Assembly: GCF_018642165.1 (NCBI RefSeq)
Contig: NZ_JAHHZM010000001.1
Coordinates: 186,001 to 250,000 of the forward strand
DNA: 64,000 bases
DNA from: Echinicola shivajiensis
Lineage (GTDB): Bacteria; Bacteroidota; Bacteroidia; Cytophagales; Cyclobacteriaceae
Direction: 5' to 3'
Positions within the stretch are counted from its first letter, which is position 1, and every line of letters begins with the position of its first letter. The notes below the pieces were generated by a model, which was not told where the DNA came from, ran no database searches, and saw only the letters and a list, made by a program, of their open reading frames with translations. Shown piece after piece: positions 1 through 7,882 of the stretch. A program made the translations under genes and the position numbers.

Positions 1-1
1 A

Positions 2-606
2 AGTCTATTGGATGTAGCCAACCACAAGGATACGCTTCAAGGAATCATAGATCATATTGAAACATTTGAGTGCAGCGAAGAAGTTATTAAAGACATACAT
101 AGGAAATTGATGAGCAGCGAACTGGTTTGGGAAACTGATTTCAAACCCGAACTTATCGGTTGTTATAGAAATATCCCAACAATTGGATATCGTCAACCTT
201 TGTACCCCAACAAAGAATATGCTCCTCATTACAACCTTGAAATGATTATGGGATCATATGTGGATGTTTTTAAAGAAAGTTTGACCAGATTGACAATTCA
301 AAAGACGAAAAGCATATTTTGACAGTCCTTGCTTATTTTCATAATAAATTCCTGAATGACATCCACCCTTTTGCTGACGGGAATGGACGTGTATGTAGGA
401 TAATAATGGGTGCAGTATTGATGCAACATCAATGTCCTCCCGTATTTACCCAGATTAAATCCGAAAACGACAGAAAAGCCTATATTGAAACTATCATCTC
501 CTGTGAAAGGTCAAATTCCGACCTACCACTTGTCCAGTTTCTCGCAGAGGGAATGACTAAATATTTACAAGATAAAATTGATAAAGAAAACGGATCATTT
601 TCCTAA
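2..606 (+). pseudogene. Fic family protein, 5' truncated by window edge and frameshifted
   Basis: Fic (FIDO) proteins transfer AMP or other nucleotides onto target proteins. The second half carries the hallmark HPFADGNGR motif at about 364-390, with the catalytic His followed by the nucleotide-binding loop. The first half (frame of position 2, open to the left edge) matches the domain before the motif, including GCYRN and an inhibitory-helix-like start. The two halves are in different frames. The first runs into a stop at 320-322, while the family-like sequence continues as NSKDEKHILTV in the other frame from about 290, so one base is missing near 285-292. No intact product can come from this copy unless the shift is a sequencing error or is bypassed. 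The reading frame is open at the left edge, so the true start lies outside the window. The TTG at position 8 is not a convincing start. Confidence 0.8.
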
Positions 607-634
607 TCAATTCCATATTAATTTTAGCTCCTGT

Positions 635-880
635 ATGCGAAGACTAAGAATCCAATGCGTGAACAAAGTAGAAAAAGGACCTTTTAAAGGATCAATAAAT
701 AGAATTGGTGGCTTAAATGAAAATGGTGAAAGGTGGAATATCTCCATTGAAGAAGCCCAAAAAGGCATAGATTCAGGTTTGTGGGAATTCTATATAAAGC
801 AGGAAAAACTAGAGGAAAACATTACATTTTCTTCTGATGAAGAGCCGGTTTTGGAAAACCTCATGGAATGCCCTTGGTAA
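635..880 (+). CDS. Small DUF3892-type protein
   Basis: This is an 81-residue protein from the ATG at 635. An upstream in-frame ATG at 578 would overlap the Fic gene and adds a sequence unlike the family. The body has the pattern of DUF3892 proteins: a short beta hairpin, GGLNENGERW in the middle, then an EEAQKGIDSGLWEFYI helix-strand ending. These small proteins have no established activity and often sit beside mobile or defence genes. It follows the broken Fic gene by 28 bases and may be co-transcribed with it. The family call rests on the remembered pattern only. Confidence 0.6.
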   Translation: MRRLRIQCVNKVEKGPFKGSINRIGGLNENGERWNISIEEAQKGIDSGLWEFYIKQEKLEENITFSSDEEPVLENLMECPW

Positions 881-909
881 TTTATTATCCGTATTAGTAA
901 TACTTAGAA

Positions 910-2892
910 TCACCTTTTCTGAATAATCAGTCCCATTAATCCAGGACTGTCCATCATCCTTTCCAGTTCCGATTCAACCAGTTCATGGATTTCAGCCTTG
1001 ATCCTTTTATAGTTTTCATTGACCTCCTTCTCCCCCAGCCTTCTACATGCAGGGATTTCCTTATAGGCGCTTTCTTCCCTTTTTATGGCCTCATGGTCAT
1101 TGATGATTTTCGCATGGAACCCCTTCAGTTCCATAGGCTGTTCAGGAGTATCGGCCACTAATCCCACAAACTCCCCTGAGGAAAGTGAAGCAATGGTAGA
1201 TTGTGGTACCGCCAGGTCCAGTTGGGTGGAATGGCTGATAGAAGTATCATTGGAATTAATGGAATGGCTTTGCCTTTTTTGCCTGATCTTCCCGAAACGG
1301 TCGGAAAGCTGTTTTGCCGTATCTCCCAGCACCTGCCCCGAGACAATATTTCCGACAGTGTTCATGATCACCTCGGCCTGCTCCCTGCCATAATCCTTTT
1401 TTAACTGGCTGTAGTCCTGGACCCCCAGACAGGTGGCTACCTTATTTGACCTTGCCGTGGCGATCAGGTTATCGATCCCATTAAAATAAATGGTGGGAAA
1501 TTCATCGAAAATCAGGCTGGATTTTAGTTTTCCCTTTTGGTTGACCAGCTTGGTAATCCTGGAAATATACAAACTCAACACTGCTCCATATACCTGTTGC
1601 TTTTGGGGATTATTACCCATGCAGACTACTTTGGGTTCCTTGGGATTATTGATATCCAACGTAAATTCACTTTCAGAAAGCACATAATAAAGCTGTGGTG
1701 AGGAAAGCCTTGCCATGGTGATCTTGGCACTGGCTATCTGCCCTTCCAGTTGTTCCGCAGCTCCTTGGAGGTAAGCAGAAACAAATGGGTTGATGAGCAC
1801 CTCGATTTCCGGTTCGGTCCTTAATACAGAAAAGAGCTTATCATAATCCACCTGCATCATTTCTATGACATGGGGCAGGGTGCAGAATTTGCCCTTTTGG
1901 TATTTTTTCAAAAACCAGATCACGGCAGTCAAAAAATTGATGGGCGACTCCACAAAGAAGTCCCCTTGTTTTTTGATCCATTCCCTGTTGAGGCCCATCA
2001 TAATGGTTCGGGAAGATTCACTGGCATCGGTAATATCCAACATGGTAGAAGGTTCCAGGGGATTGCAGCGATGGCTCCTGGAAAGGTCATCAAAATTAAT
2101 GGTATAAAATTGGGGTAAAACCTGATAGACACCTTTTGATTTTAGCAGGGCATTATAGGCTATCCTGGAAAGGTCATCGTACTTAAAATCATAGACGAAC
2201 ATTGAAAATCCCTTTGCAATATGCTGGGTAATCACATGACGGATCACAAAATAACTCTTTCCAGATCCAGGGGTACCCAGTACCAATAATGCCCTAAAAG
2301 GGTTGATGATATTGATCCAGCTCTTTCGGATTTTGTTTTTCAGTTGGTATTTGGCTGGAAGATTTATGGAATACTCATTGACCAGCTTTCTTTCCTCTTG
2401 GGGAAAGGTTTCATTTTCCCTGTTGAATACCCCTTTGCTGCCTTGGTCTTTCAGGAATCTGGACAACCTCCCTCCTCCCCATAGCACCATCAGATAGCCG
2501 ATAATCATGGAAATACTGTGAAAATACCCCAAGGTCAAAGGATCTATTGTCAGTCTTCTCCAATAATTTGAAAACATAAAGAGATTACTGCCTAGGAAAA
2601 GGCAAATCAATGCAGAAGGCCATTTGACCTTTACATCCTTTTTACCCTTTGCTCCCAAAAGACTGATAAAAAGCAATCCTAGGGACAGGGCTTTGGCATA
2701 AAAGTCATTTCCAAGAAATGGCAGCTTGCCCAATTCCTGAATAAAATTATCCCAAAGCGGCTGTACCAATCCCCAATGGTTAAATAGTACAGGAAGCACC
2801 AAATATAAATGGACCAGTAATACTGTGAGGCTGGCCTTTCGGGTAAGATCCAGAATTTCCCTAAGCGCCTGGGTATTTTCTCCTGTAGCCAT
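910..2892 (-). CDS. mobC: MobC/TraG-type conjugative coupling ATPase (T4CP)
   Basis: This coupling protein docks the relaxase-DNA complex to a type IV secretion channel and pumps DNA using ATP. Its N-terminus has several membrane segments (roughly residues 20-40, 65-80, 93-108 and 125-140), followed by a cytosolic ATPase with Walker A GTPGSGKS at about residues 206-215. A Walker B-like IFDEFPTIYF lies near 458, and a conserved TraG-type ATARSNKVATCLGVQD segment follows. I chose the ATG at 2892 (660 aa) because MATGENTQ is the usual family start and it begins one base after the MobB stop. An upstream ATG at 2937 would overlap mobB by 44 bases. It is the last gene of the mobilisation operon. 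It appears intact, but no mating-pair genes are present here, so it would depend on a helper conjugation system. Confidence 0.88.
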   Translation of the reverse strand: MATGENTQALREILDLTRKASLTVLLVHLYLVLPVLFNHWGLVQPLWDNFIQELGKLPFLGNDFYAKALSLGLLFISLLGAKGKKDVKVKWPSALICLFLGSNLFMFSNYWRRLTIDPLTLGYFHSISMIIGYLMVLWGGGRLSRFLKDQGSKGVFNRENETFPQEERKLVNEYSINLPAKYQLKNKIRKSWINIINPFRALLVLGTPGSGKSYFVIRHVITQHIAKGFSMFVYDFKYDDLSRIAYNALLKSKGVYQVLPQFYTINFDDLSRSHRCNPLEPSTMLDITDASESSRTIMMGLNREWIKKQGDFFVESPINFLTAVIWFLKKYQKGKFCTLPHVIEMMQVDYDKLFSVLRTEPEIEVLINPFVSAYLQGAAEQLEGQIASAKITMARLSSPQLYYVLSESEFTLDINNPKEPKVVCMGNNPQKQQVYGAVLSLYISRITKLVNQKGKLKSSLIFDEFPTIYFNGIDNLIATARSNKVATCLGVQDYSQLKKDYGREQAEVIMNTVGNIVSGQVLGDTAKQLSDRFGKIRQKRQSHSINSNDTSISHSTQLDLAVPQSTIASLSSGEFVGLVADTPEQPMELKGFHAKIINDHEAIKREESAYKEIPACRRLGEKEVNENYKRIKAEIHELVESELERMMDSPGLMGLIIQKR

Positions 2893-2893
2893 C

Positions 2894-4183
2894 TTAAAGT
2901 TGTTTTCTTCGTTTTTTCCTATTATTCTTTTTATCAAAAGGATCGGTTAACTCTTCCCATTCTGGCCTAGCAATTCCTTCAACAAGGCCTATAAAGGCAC
3001 CTAATAAGCTACTATTCTCTACCTCCCATACTGGGGTTTCAGTTTTTTGTCTTTCCCTGAATTGGTTAAAGAATGATGGCCCCACATTATGTTGGAAAGC
3101 ATCAATCTCCAATTTGGAATGGCCTTTCTCCTCCAAATTTGGATTTAGCTGGACAAAAACCTTTTGACCACTCAGCGATCTGGATAGTTTCGATGCCTTG
3201 AAGGCAGATCGGTTGACATGATCAATGATGGTCAGGCCAAAAACCACCCCTTCTTTGGAATAATGAAAATCAGCTGCAAGACCAGCCTTTTTAAGATTTT
3301 CCTCGAATGCTCCTTTCCCCTTCCCTTTGGAAATCTTCAGGGCTTCCAACACCTTATTTCGAGTGATTGAAACCAATCCTTCCTTTTTCCTTTTACTGTG
3401 CTCCATCCTCTTTTGAAGCTTGGAAAAGGTTGGTTTCGAATAAAAGGCACTTGCCTTAATGGGAACACCAATCCGTTTTCCCTTACTATCCATTGGGCTA
3501 TAGGCCAGGCCCTTATTTTCATACATCTTTGTTCCCTTTTCTCCCTGAATCAATGCAATATTGAATTGCCGCAGTATAGAGGCAAATTCACCAATTGAGC
3601 CATAGGAATAAGTCCTCATCACCTCAGTGATAATATTGCCCATTGCAGCTTTACTTTCCTTTTTTCCATAATGCAGCCTTTCCAAAGGCTGCATTATTAG
3701 CACCTGTTCTTTTTGCTGTTCTGCAACCACCAGACCTAGCTCTTTTTCTAATTCCTTTCTGGCTTTTTCCGATTGCTCCTTGCCCAGGTTATGCGTTTCT
3801 ATTCGCTTCCCTTCTCGAGTAATATTGGTACTGACAATATGCAGATGCGGATGTGCGGCGTCCATATGTTCATAGGCCAAATAAGGTTGACTTCCAAAGC
3901 CGATACGGTTCATATATTCTTGTGCGATAAATCGCTTCTCGGAATCATTCAATTGGTCCTTAGGAGAAAAGTTGAGGGAGACATGAAAGGCATTCAACTT
4001 GGCCCTGGTATTCTTTTCCGTATAAAAGAGAAACCTTTGGTGTTTAAATTTTAGGGAGGCATTTTCACCATTTGTCCCAAAACCATTGGCCATGAGAACG
4101 GACGCCTTTTTTTCCTTTACCTTATCCTCATTATAATACAGTAGGCCAAGGATATTTCTTCCCAAGCTGATCCGGGCTACCAT
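2894..4183 (-). CDS. mobB: MobB relaxase (mobilisation nuclease)
   Basis: Relaxases nick one strand at oriT and stay covalently attached to the 5' end during transfer. This 429-residue protein belongs to the Bacteroidetes MobB/PF03432-like group. The metal-binding three-histidine motif appears as HPHLHIVST at about residues 108-116. The region before it contains an AFHVSLNFSP strand like the first relaxase motif. A tyrosine in the first 20 residues (LLYYNEDK) is a candidate nucleophile. The C-terminal half is basic and ends in KKNNRKKRRKQL, fitting a DNA-binding tail. Its start touches the mobA stop, so mobA and mobB are translationally coupled. No truncation is visible. Confidence 0.88.
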   Translation of the reverse strand: MVARISLGRNILGLLYYNEDKVKEKKASVLMANGFGTNGENASLKFKHQRFLFYTEKNTRAKLNAFHVSLNFSPKDQLNDSEKRFIAQEYMNRIGFGSQPYLAYEHMDAAHPHLHIVSTNITREGKRIETHNLGKEQSEKARKELEKELGLVVAEQQKEQVLIMQPLERLHYGKKESKAAMGNIITEVMRTYSYGSIGEFASILRQFNIALIQGEKGTKMYENKGLAYSPMDSKGKRIGVPIKASAFYSKPTFSKLQKRMEHSKRKKEGLVSITRNKVLEALKISKGKGKGAFEENLKKAGLAADFHYSKEGVVFGLTIIDHVNRSAFKASKLSRSLSGQKVFVQLNPNLEEKGHSKLEIDAFQHNVGPSFFNQFRERQKTETPVWEVENSSLLGAFIGLVEGIARPEWEELTDPFDKKNNRKKRRKQL

Positions 4184-4563
4184 TACCGAAAGGACTTTTG
4201 CATTGTACTTTCCAGTTCTTCTATTTTATTTCCTACCAAGGCCAATTGCTTTTCCACTTGTTTTACCAAAGCCTTTTTCCGCAAGGGGTCTTTCAGGCTA
4301 TTGAAATAACGGGTAATCTGATTGATGTTTACCCCTATGGCATGGATCTCCATTTGAATGGATTGCATTTGATCTAGAAGGAGATCTGCCGTTTCATCAT
4401 GGGTTTTGCAGATGATGGTTTTATTGGAAAGTATATCCCTGATCAGGGCGCTCATGGTGTTATTTTGAGATTTAGAAAGCAGGTTGACCAATTCCTGATA
4501 CCGTTGTTCAGGTATCCTTGACTCCACCTGCTTGAGTCTTAATTTTTTCCTTGCGCCCATCAT
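4183..4563 (-). CDS. mobA: MobA relaxosome accessory protein
   Basis: This is a 126-residue basic protein of the kind that binds oriT and recruits the relaxase (MobC/PF05713-like family, called MobA in Bacteroides elements). The N-terminal part (RIPEQRYQELVNLLSKSQNNTMSALIRDIL) looks like a ribbon-helix-helix DNA-binding unit. The middle carries the family hallmark GVNINQITRYFN at about residues 79-90. A helical, coiled-coil-like C-terminus follows. Two adjacent ATGs (4563 and 4560) are possible starts. Its stop overlaps the mobB start. The position directly upstream of the relaxase, with the likely oriT further upstream, is standard for these modules. Confidence 0.85.
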   Translation of the reverse strand: MMGARKKLRLKQVESRIPEQRYQELVNLLSKSQNNTMSALIRDILSNKTIICKTHDETADLLLDQMQSIQMEIHAIGVNINQITRYFNSLKDPLRKKALVKQVEKQLALVGNKIEELESTMQKSFR

Positions 4564-4566
4564 TGC

Positions 4567-4782
4567 TCAATCTTCAAGATTATACAACCATTCCTGGGCA
4601 GCCTCCTTCCAATTATGGATGGGGATTCCTCCTTCAGTATGCCATCCAATAGCTTGGTAATAATAATAAAAAACCTCTGCCTCGGCGACGGGAACGGCCA
4701 TTGCTGAAAAGAAGGTCTTGATTTCATCAAGTTGGGGCGGTACGATATGCCCAAAGCTGAACTGGGATTGAAAAGTAGTCAT
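4567..4782 (-). CDS. Small conserved protein of the mobilisation operon
   Basis: This 71-residue protein lies three bases upstream of mobA in the same orientation. Its C-terminal half (FYYYYQAIGWHTEGGIPIHNW, then KEAAQEWLYN) has the pattern F-x-x-Y-x-x-x-GW-x-x-x-G-x-P-I-x-x-W-x-x-x-x-x-x-W. The same pattern is seen at the ends of primosomal or replication-initiation proteins that bind single-stranded DNA. A role in handling DNA at the transfer origin is plausible but inferred. Similar short genes precede mobA in other Bacteroidetes elements. The start ATG at 4782 is the first in frame. Confidence 0.65.
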   Translation of the reverse strand: MTTFQSQFSFGHIVPPQLDEIKTFFSAMAVPVAEAEVFYYYYQAIGWHTEGGIPIHNWKEAAQEWLYNLED

Positions 4783-4850
4783 GATATTTTCCTTTTTGGT
4801 TCATGACCAAATTGAAAAACCATTGAAACAAAAATTCACCAGTTAAACCT

Positions 4851-4871
4851 GAGTGGGGTGAAATCCCACTC
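4851..4871. repeat. Short hairpin, possible oriT element
   Basis: There is a perfect 7-base inverted repeat, GAGTGGG and CCCACTC, separated by a 7-base loop (GTGAAAT). It sits 69 bases upstream of the first gene of the mobilisation operon. Relaxases often recognise such a hairpin next to the nick site. It could instead act in the 5' leader of the mob mRNA. Confidence 0.35.
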
Positions 4872-5201
4872 GAAACACCTATAGCCAGTTAAAAAAATAT
4901 CAAAAAGGATCCTAAAAGCTGTAAAAAACAGCCTTTCTAAATAATTAACCGGTCCAATAATTATTATTACGATTCTTAAAGCTCCGGCTGACGATCAACC
5001 ATCCCAAACCACTTAGCTCACAACCACCCAAATCAGGTTTTAATGTTCTTTAAAAACTCCATTTAAATTACTCAAAAGCAAACCCTTTAGCCCCCTCTTA
5101 ATGATTCCTCCTGGCAATTAAAATCCTTTCTGAATTTATTGATGACCACACCTCCCCATTCACTCCTATTGAATGCCACTTTATAACGGAATGGGAAAGG
5201 A

Positions 5202-5244
5202 GTCAAGGGTGCTGACGACAGGAAGCATTCAGCCTGCCCTTGAC
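5202..5244 (+). terminator. Strong hairpin followed by T-rich run
   Basis: The arms GTCAAGGG and CCCTTGAC pair perfectly, and an inner GCTGA/TCAGC helix extends the stem. The plus-strand sequence then reads GCTTTTTCTTT, which looks like an intrinsic terminator for rightward transcription. No recognised gene upstream on the plus strand needs it, so it may end a small RNA or be a structural part of oriT. Confidence 0.4.
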
Positions 5245-5415
5245 GCTTTTTCTTTCCGGAATACCTTTGCAGAAAGATGGAGTGATTGCTAAAAATATAG
5301 CATCGTGTTCCCCATATTTTTTATCCCCTTACAAAGGACTATTAATAATTTATGTTTAATGTTTTCATAAATTTATTAAACAAATAGATTGTGGTAAAAA
5401 GGTCAAATTTTCCTA

Positions 5416-5589
5416 TTAAGTCCTAATTTCCCTTCTCATAAAGCAATAGTAAGAAAGGGCAAAACACAGTACAGTCGCTGCAATCAGTCCGCTCAACTGT
5501 GGCCACACAATCATCAAACTCTCCCTGAGTGGAAGTGGTGAGGGGATTGCCCCTGCCATCTGTTCCATGGTGATTGGTCCTAAACTCAT
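5416..5589 (-). pseudogene. C-terminal remnant of an ABC-2 type permease
   Basis: A 57-codon frame encodes [18 protein letters not shown], then a hydrophobic helix ([19 protein letters not shown]), and ends MRREIRT. This matches the last membrane segment and the FMRQEIRS-like tail common to Bacteroidetes ABC-2 permeases. The rest of the permease is missing. The frame is closed just upstream by TGA, although the preceding frame (about 5590-5750) ends with a sequence that could be a degenerate continuation. It is probably a gene end left behind by insertion or deletion next to the mobile module. No start or expression is implied. Confidence 0.6.
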
Positions 5590-6233
5590 TTTATTACTTC
5601 AACACCAAACTGAATACTGGGATAAAGCGCTGCGGAGCGCAATTGGAGTTCTCTGATATGCTGGCTGAGGCTCACAATGGAATCATTTGTCATCAGGAGT
5701 GTGTGCCTATCGAATTCATAATTTGTAATTACCAGTATATCGGTCATCATCTTTCATCTGCCAAAAGATATGTTATGACCCTTTTGAAGGTCAGCATTGT
5801 TTCTTTGATTTCTTCAAAAATAAACTTAGTAGTTTGTCTGATCAGGGCTCTTGCAGCTCCAAATCTGATAGGTTTTTGATAATTCTGGAGATATTGTAAG
5901 CCTTTTTTTCAACACCACATTTCCCTTTATACATCCGGTAGTGATTTTCCAGCATTTACTGTCCCATTTAATGTCCCTAATAATGCTGAAGCAATTTTAA
6001 ATCAGTGCAAGAATGAATTCAACAGAAACAATTACTGTATCTAAATTTCAACTCCGGAAATAACAGCCCAATCAAAGTCAAATTGGAAACCTTCCAGAGT
6101 TGAAATCTCAGACCATCACAAAACTTGTTTCTCTCTTTCTTGTTTTATCTGAATTAGTCAGATATTGTGAATTAAATTACCTACCCTCAGAAATTACTAT
6201 AGCTGATAAAAATAACTCGCAAGGTTATTTCAT
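5590..6233. other. Non-coding or decayed region
   Basis: No intact gene is recognised. A rightward open frame at 5574-5879 lacks any family resemblance and overlaps the permease remnant, so I do not call it. The stretch contains one long inverted repeat (6045-6106). It probably represents decayed chromosomal sequence between the mobile module and the GH28 genes. Confidence 0.5.
6045..6106. repeat. Imperfect inverted repeat downstream of GH28 genes
   Basis: The arms at 6045-6059 and 6092-6106 match at 14 of 15 positions (left arm ATTTCAACTCCGGAA), with a 32-base loop. It lies about 130 bases beyond the stop of the GH28 gene. No T-run follows on either strand, so a terminator role is uncertain. 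Confidence 0.45.
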
Positions 6234-7808
6234 TTAATCAATGCCTTCTTTTTTCAATAACTCAACTCCTAGAACCTCAGTGTTGTCCCCATAAGAAGGG
6301 ATCACTTTAAGTTCCTTTCCGTCAACTTTAACGTTATGAATTTTCGTTTTATCAGTATCCTTAATAATCACCTGATGATGATCAGAAAGTGAGGTTATGC
6401 TCCCTCCTTCAAGTTTTAAGTTCTTAACATCGTCAAAAACATATGAAGGTCTAAAATCATCATTACGCACGCTCAACCTCACATCTTTCATAGATAATCC
6501 ATTTACATGTCGGACATAAAAGCCCCAGGCGGGGAGTTCCCCGAACATGTGAAACTCAGGGTATTCTGCAGCATTTTCAGGGATATCATCCAGCCTCCAT
6601 AAGTCCATATGAGAGTAGCCTTTGTTAGCTCTCCCTGGATAAGAAATGTTGATGTTTTCTAAGCTTACATTCTCCACATCTTGTTCAGGAAGGCCCGTAA
6701 TAGATGCTGGAAACGGATTATGAAAAAATGGTAATTCTGGTCCCCGAAATGAGTAGTTAAGATCGGGGGTTTCAAATGGAATATGCACATAGAGGTTTTT
6801 GATAGAGATGTTTCTGATTTCGCTAATTTCACCATCTACGTTCCTTTGTCCAAGCTTAATAAATATGGCATTTCCAGTATTGCTGGCGAATATATTATTG
6901 GCTGTTATGTTTTCGATTGTACCACCGTCTACAGCTTCAAATGCCAATGCAGACCTGAAGGTATCATAAATCGTGATGTCTTCAATAGTCACATTTTTGA
7001 ACCCACCATTAGAACGTGTGCCAAATTTAATGGCACTGGCACTTGATCGAATAGTGTTATTGCTGATATAAACCTGGTCACAGTAAGAATTGGGATCATT
7101 TGACTTCAGGCAAATTCCATCATCAGCGGAGTTAATATAAGAATTTGTAATACGCACGTTTTTACAATCTTCAATATCAATACCATCATTATTCCAGAAT
7201 ACATCGCTATCTACATGTACTCGATCAATTTCAAGAGGTTCGCACTTATCAAAGCGCAGCACCCAACTAGCCGCATTCATAGCCTTTATTCCAAGAATCT
7301 TAGCATTTTTGCATCCATTAAATTTTATTAGGTGTGGTCGTCCTCCAGGGCGCATGCGGCGATAATTATATCCCTTATCTATCTTGATTCCACTATGATG
7401 TAAACTGTCAATTCCTAGTGCCAGCTCTTGGCCTTGTCCGTCAATCCTTCCCTCACCAGAAATAGTAATATCGTGCTGATTATGTGCAATTATTAAAGCA
7501 TTGTTACCTTCAATTGTATAATAGTCCTTAATATCAGTACTGCCCAAAAGTACCGCACCCTTTTCCAATGATAATTCAACATTGCTCTTCAAAGTAAGTG
7601 TTCCTGAAAGGAATATCCCATTAGGAATTATTACTTTCCCTCCTCCTTCCAGATTTGCCTGATCTATAGCTGCTTGAATGGCTTTAGAATTTAAAGTCAC
7701 ACCATCATTCACTGCACCGAAATCGGTAATCATATAGTCTTTTCCATTAGAAATAGAATAAAAGAACATGAGAGATGTGAAAAGGGCAATTTCTAATATT
7801 TTTTTCAT
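6234..7808 (-). CDS. GH28-fold right-handed beta-helix glycosidase, copy 1
   Basis: This is a secreted protein of about 524 residues. I chose the ATG at 7808 because MKKILEIALFTSLMFFYSIS is a clean signal peptide, while the upstream extension is not family-like. The mature start (ITDFGAVNDG) and the GGG-x-V-x-x-P-x-G pattern are typical of GH28 polygalacturonase-like beta-helices. The two Asp-containing catalytic motifs are present as NNDGIDIE (NTD-like) and ADDGICLKS (DD). The canonical GHG histidine motif is replaced by SSASAIKFGT, so substrate and mechanism may differ from true polygalacturonases. It lies 74 bases downstream of a paralogue and was probably transcribed with it. Likely periplasmic or surface glycan cleavage; the galacturonide substrate is inferred from the fold only. 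Confidence 0.8.
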   Translation of the reverse strand: MKKILEIALFTSLMFFYSISNGKDYMITDFGAVNDGVTLNSKAIQAAIDQANLEGGGKVIIPNGIFLSGTLTLKSNVELSLEKGAVLLGSTDIKDYYTIEGNNALIIAHNQHDITISGEGRIDGQGQELALGIDSLHHSGIKIDKGYNYRRMRPGGRPHLIKFNGCKNAKILGIKAMNAASWVLRFDKCEPLEIDRVHVDSDVFWNNDGIDIEDCKNVRITNSYINSADDGICLKSNDPNSYCDQVYISNNTIRSSASAIKFGTRSNGGFKNVTIEDITIYDTFRSALAFEAVDGGTIENITANNIFASNTGNAIFIKLGQRNVDGEISEIRNISIKNLYVHIPFETPDLNYSFRGPELPFFHNPFPASITGLPEQDVENVSLENINISYPGRANKGYSHMDLWRLDDIPENAAEYPEFHMFGELPAWGFYVRHVNGLSMKDVRLSVRNDDFRPSYVFDDVKNLKLEGGSITSLSDHHQVIIKDTDKTKIHNVKVDGKELKVIPSYGDNTEVLGVELLKKEGID

Positions 7809-7882
7809 TTCATTTTTTCTTAGTAATACAAATTGAAAACCTATTTTGAACTTAAACCCAGGAAGGTTTAAAGACAACACTT

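Larger units (their letters stand above)
4783..5415. other. Gene-poor region upstream of the mob operon, likely oriT zone
   Basis: I see no convincing coding frame here. The region holds two hairpins, annotated separately at 4851-4871 and 5202-5244, and is otherwise AT-rich. By analogy with Bacteroides mobilisable elements, the transfer origin lies upstream of mobA, so this is the most probable place for oriT. No nick-site consensus was recognised with certainty. Confidence 0.5.

Noticed and set aside
5590-5755. Continuation of the permease remnant in a second frame
   Set aside because: The frame ending in [10 protein letters not shown] could be degenerate permease sequence, but similarity is too weak to annotate.
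5574-5879. Rightward 101-codon open frame
   Set aside because: It has no family resemblance and overlaps the minus-strand permease remnant, whose last helix and tail are recognisable. It is likely a chance frame in decayed DNA.
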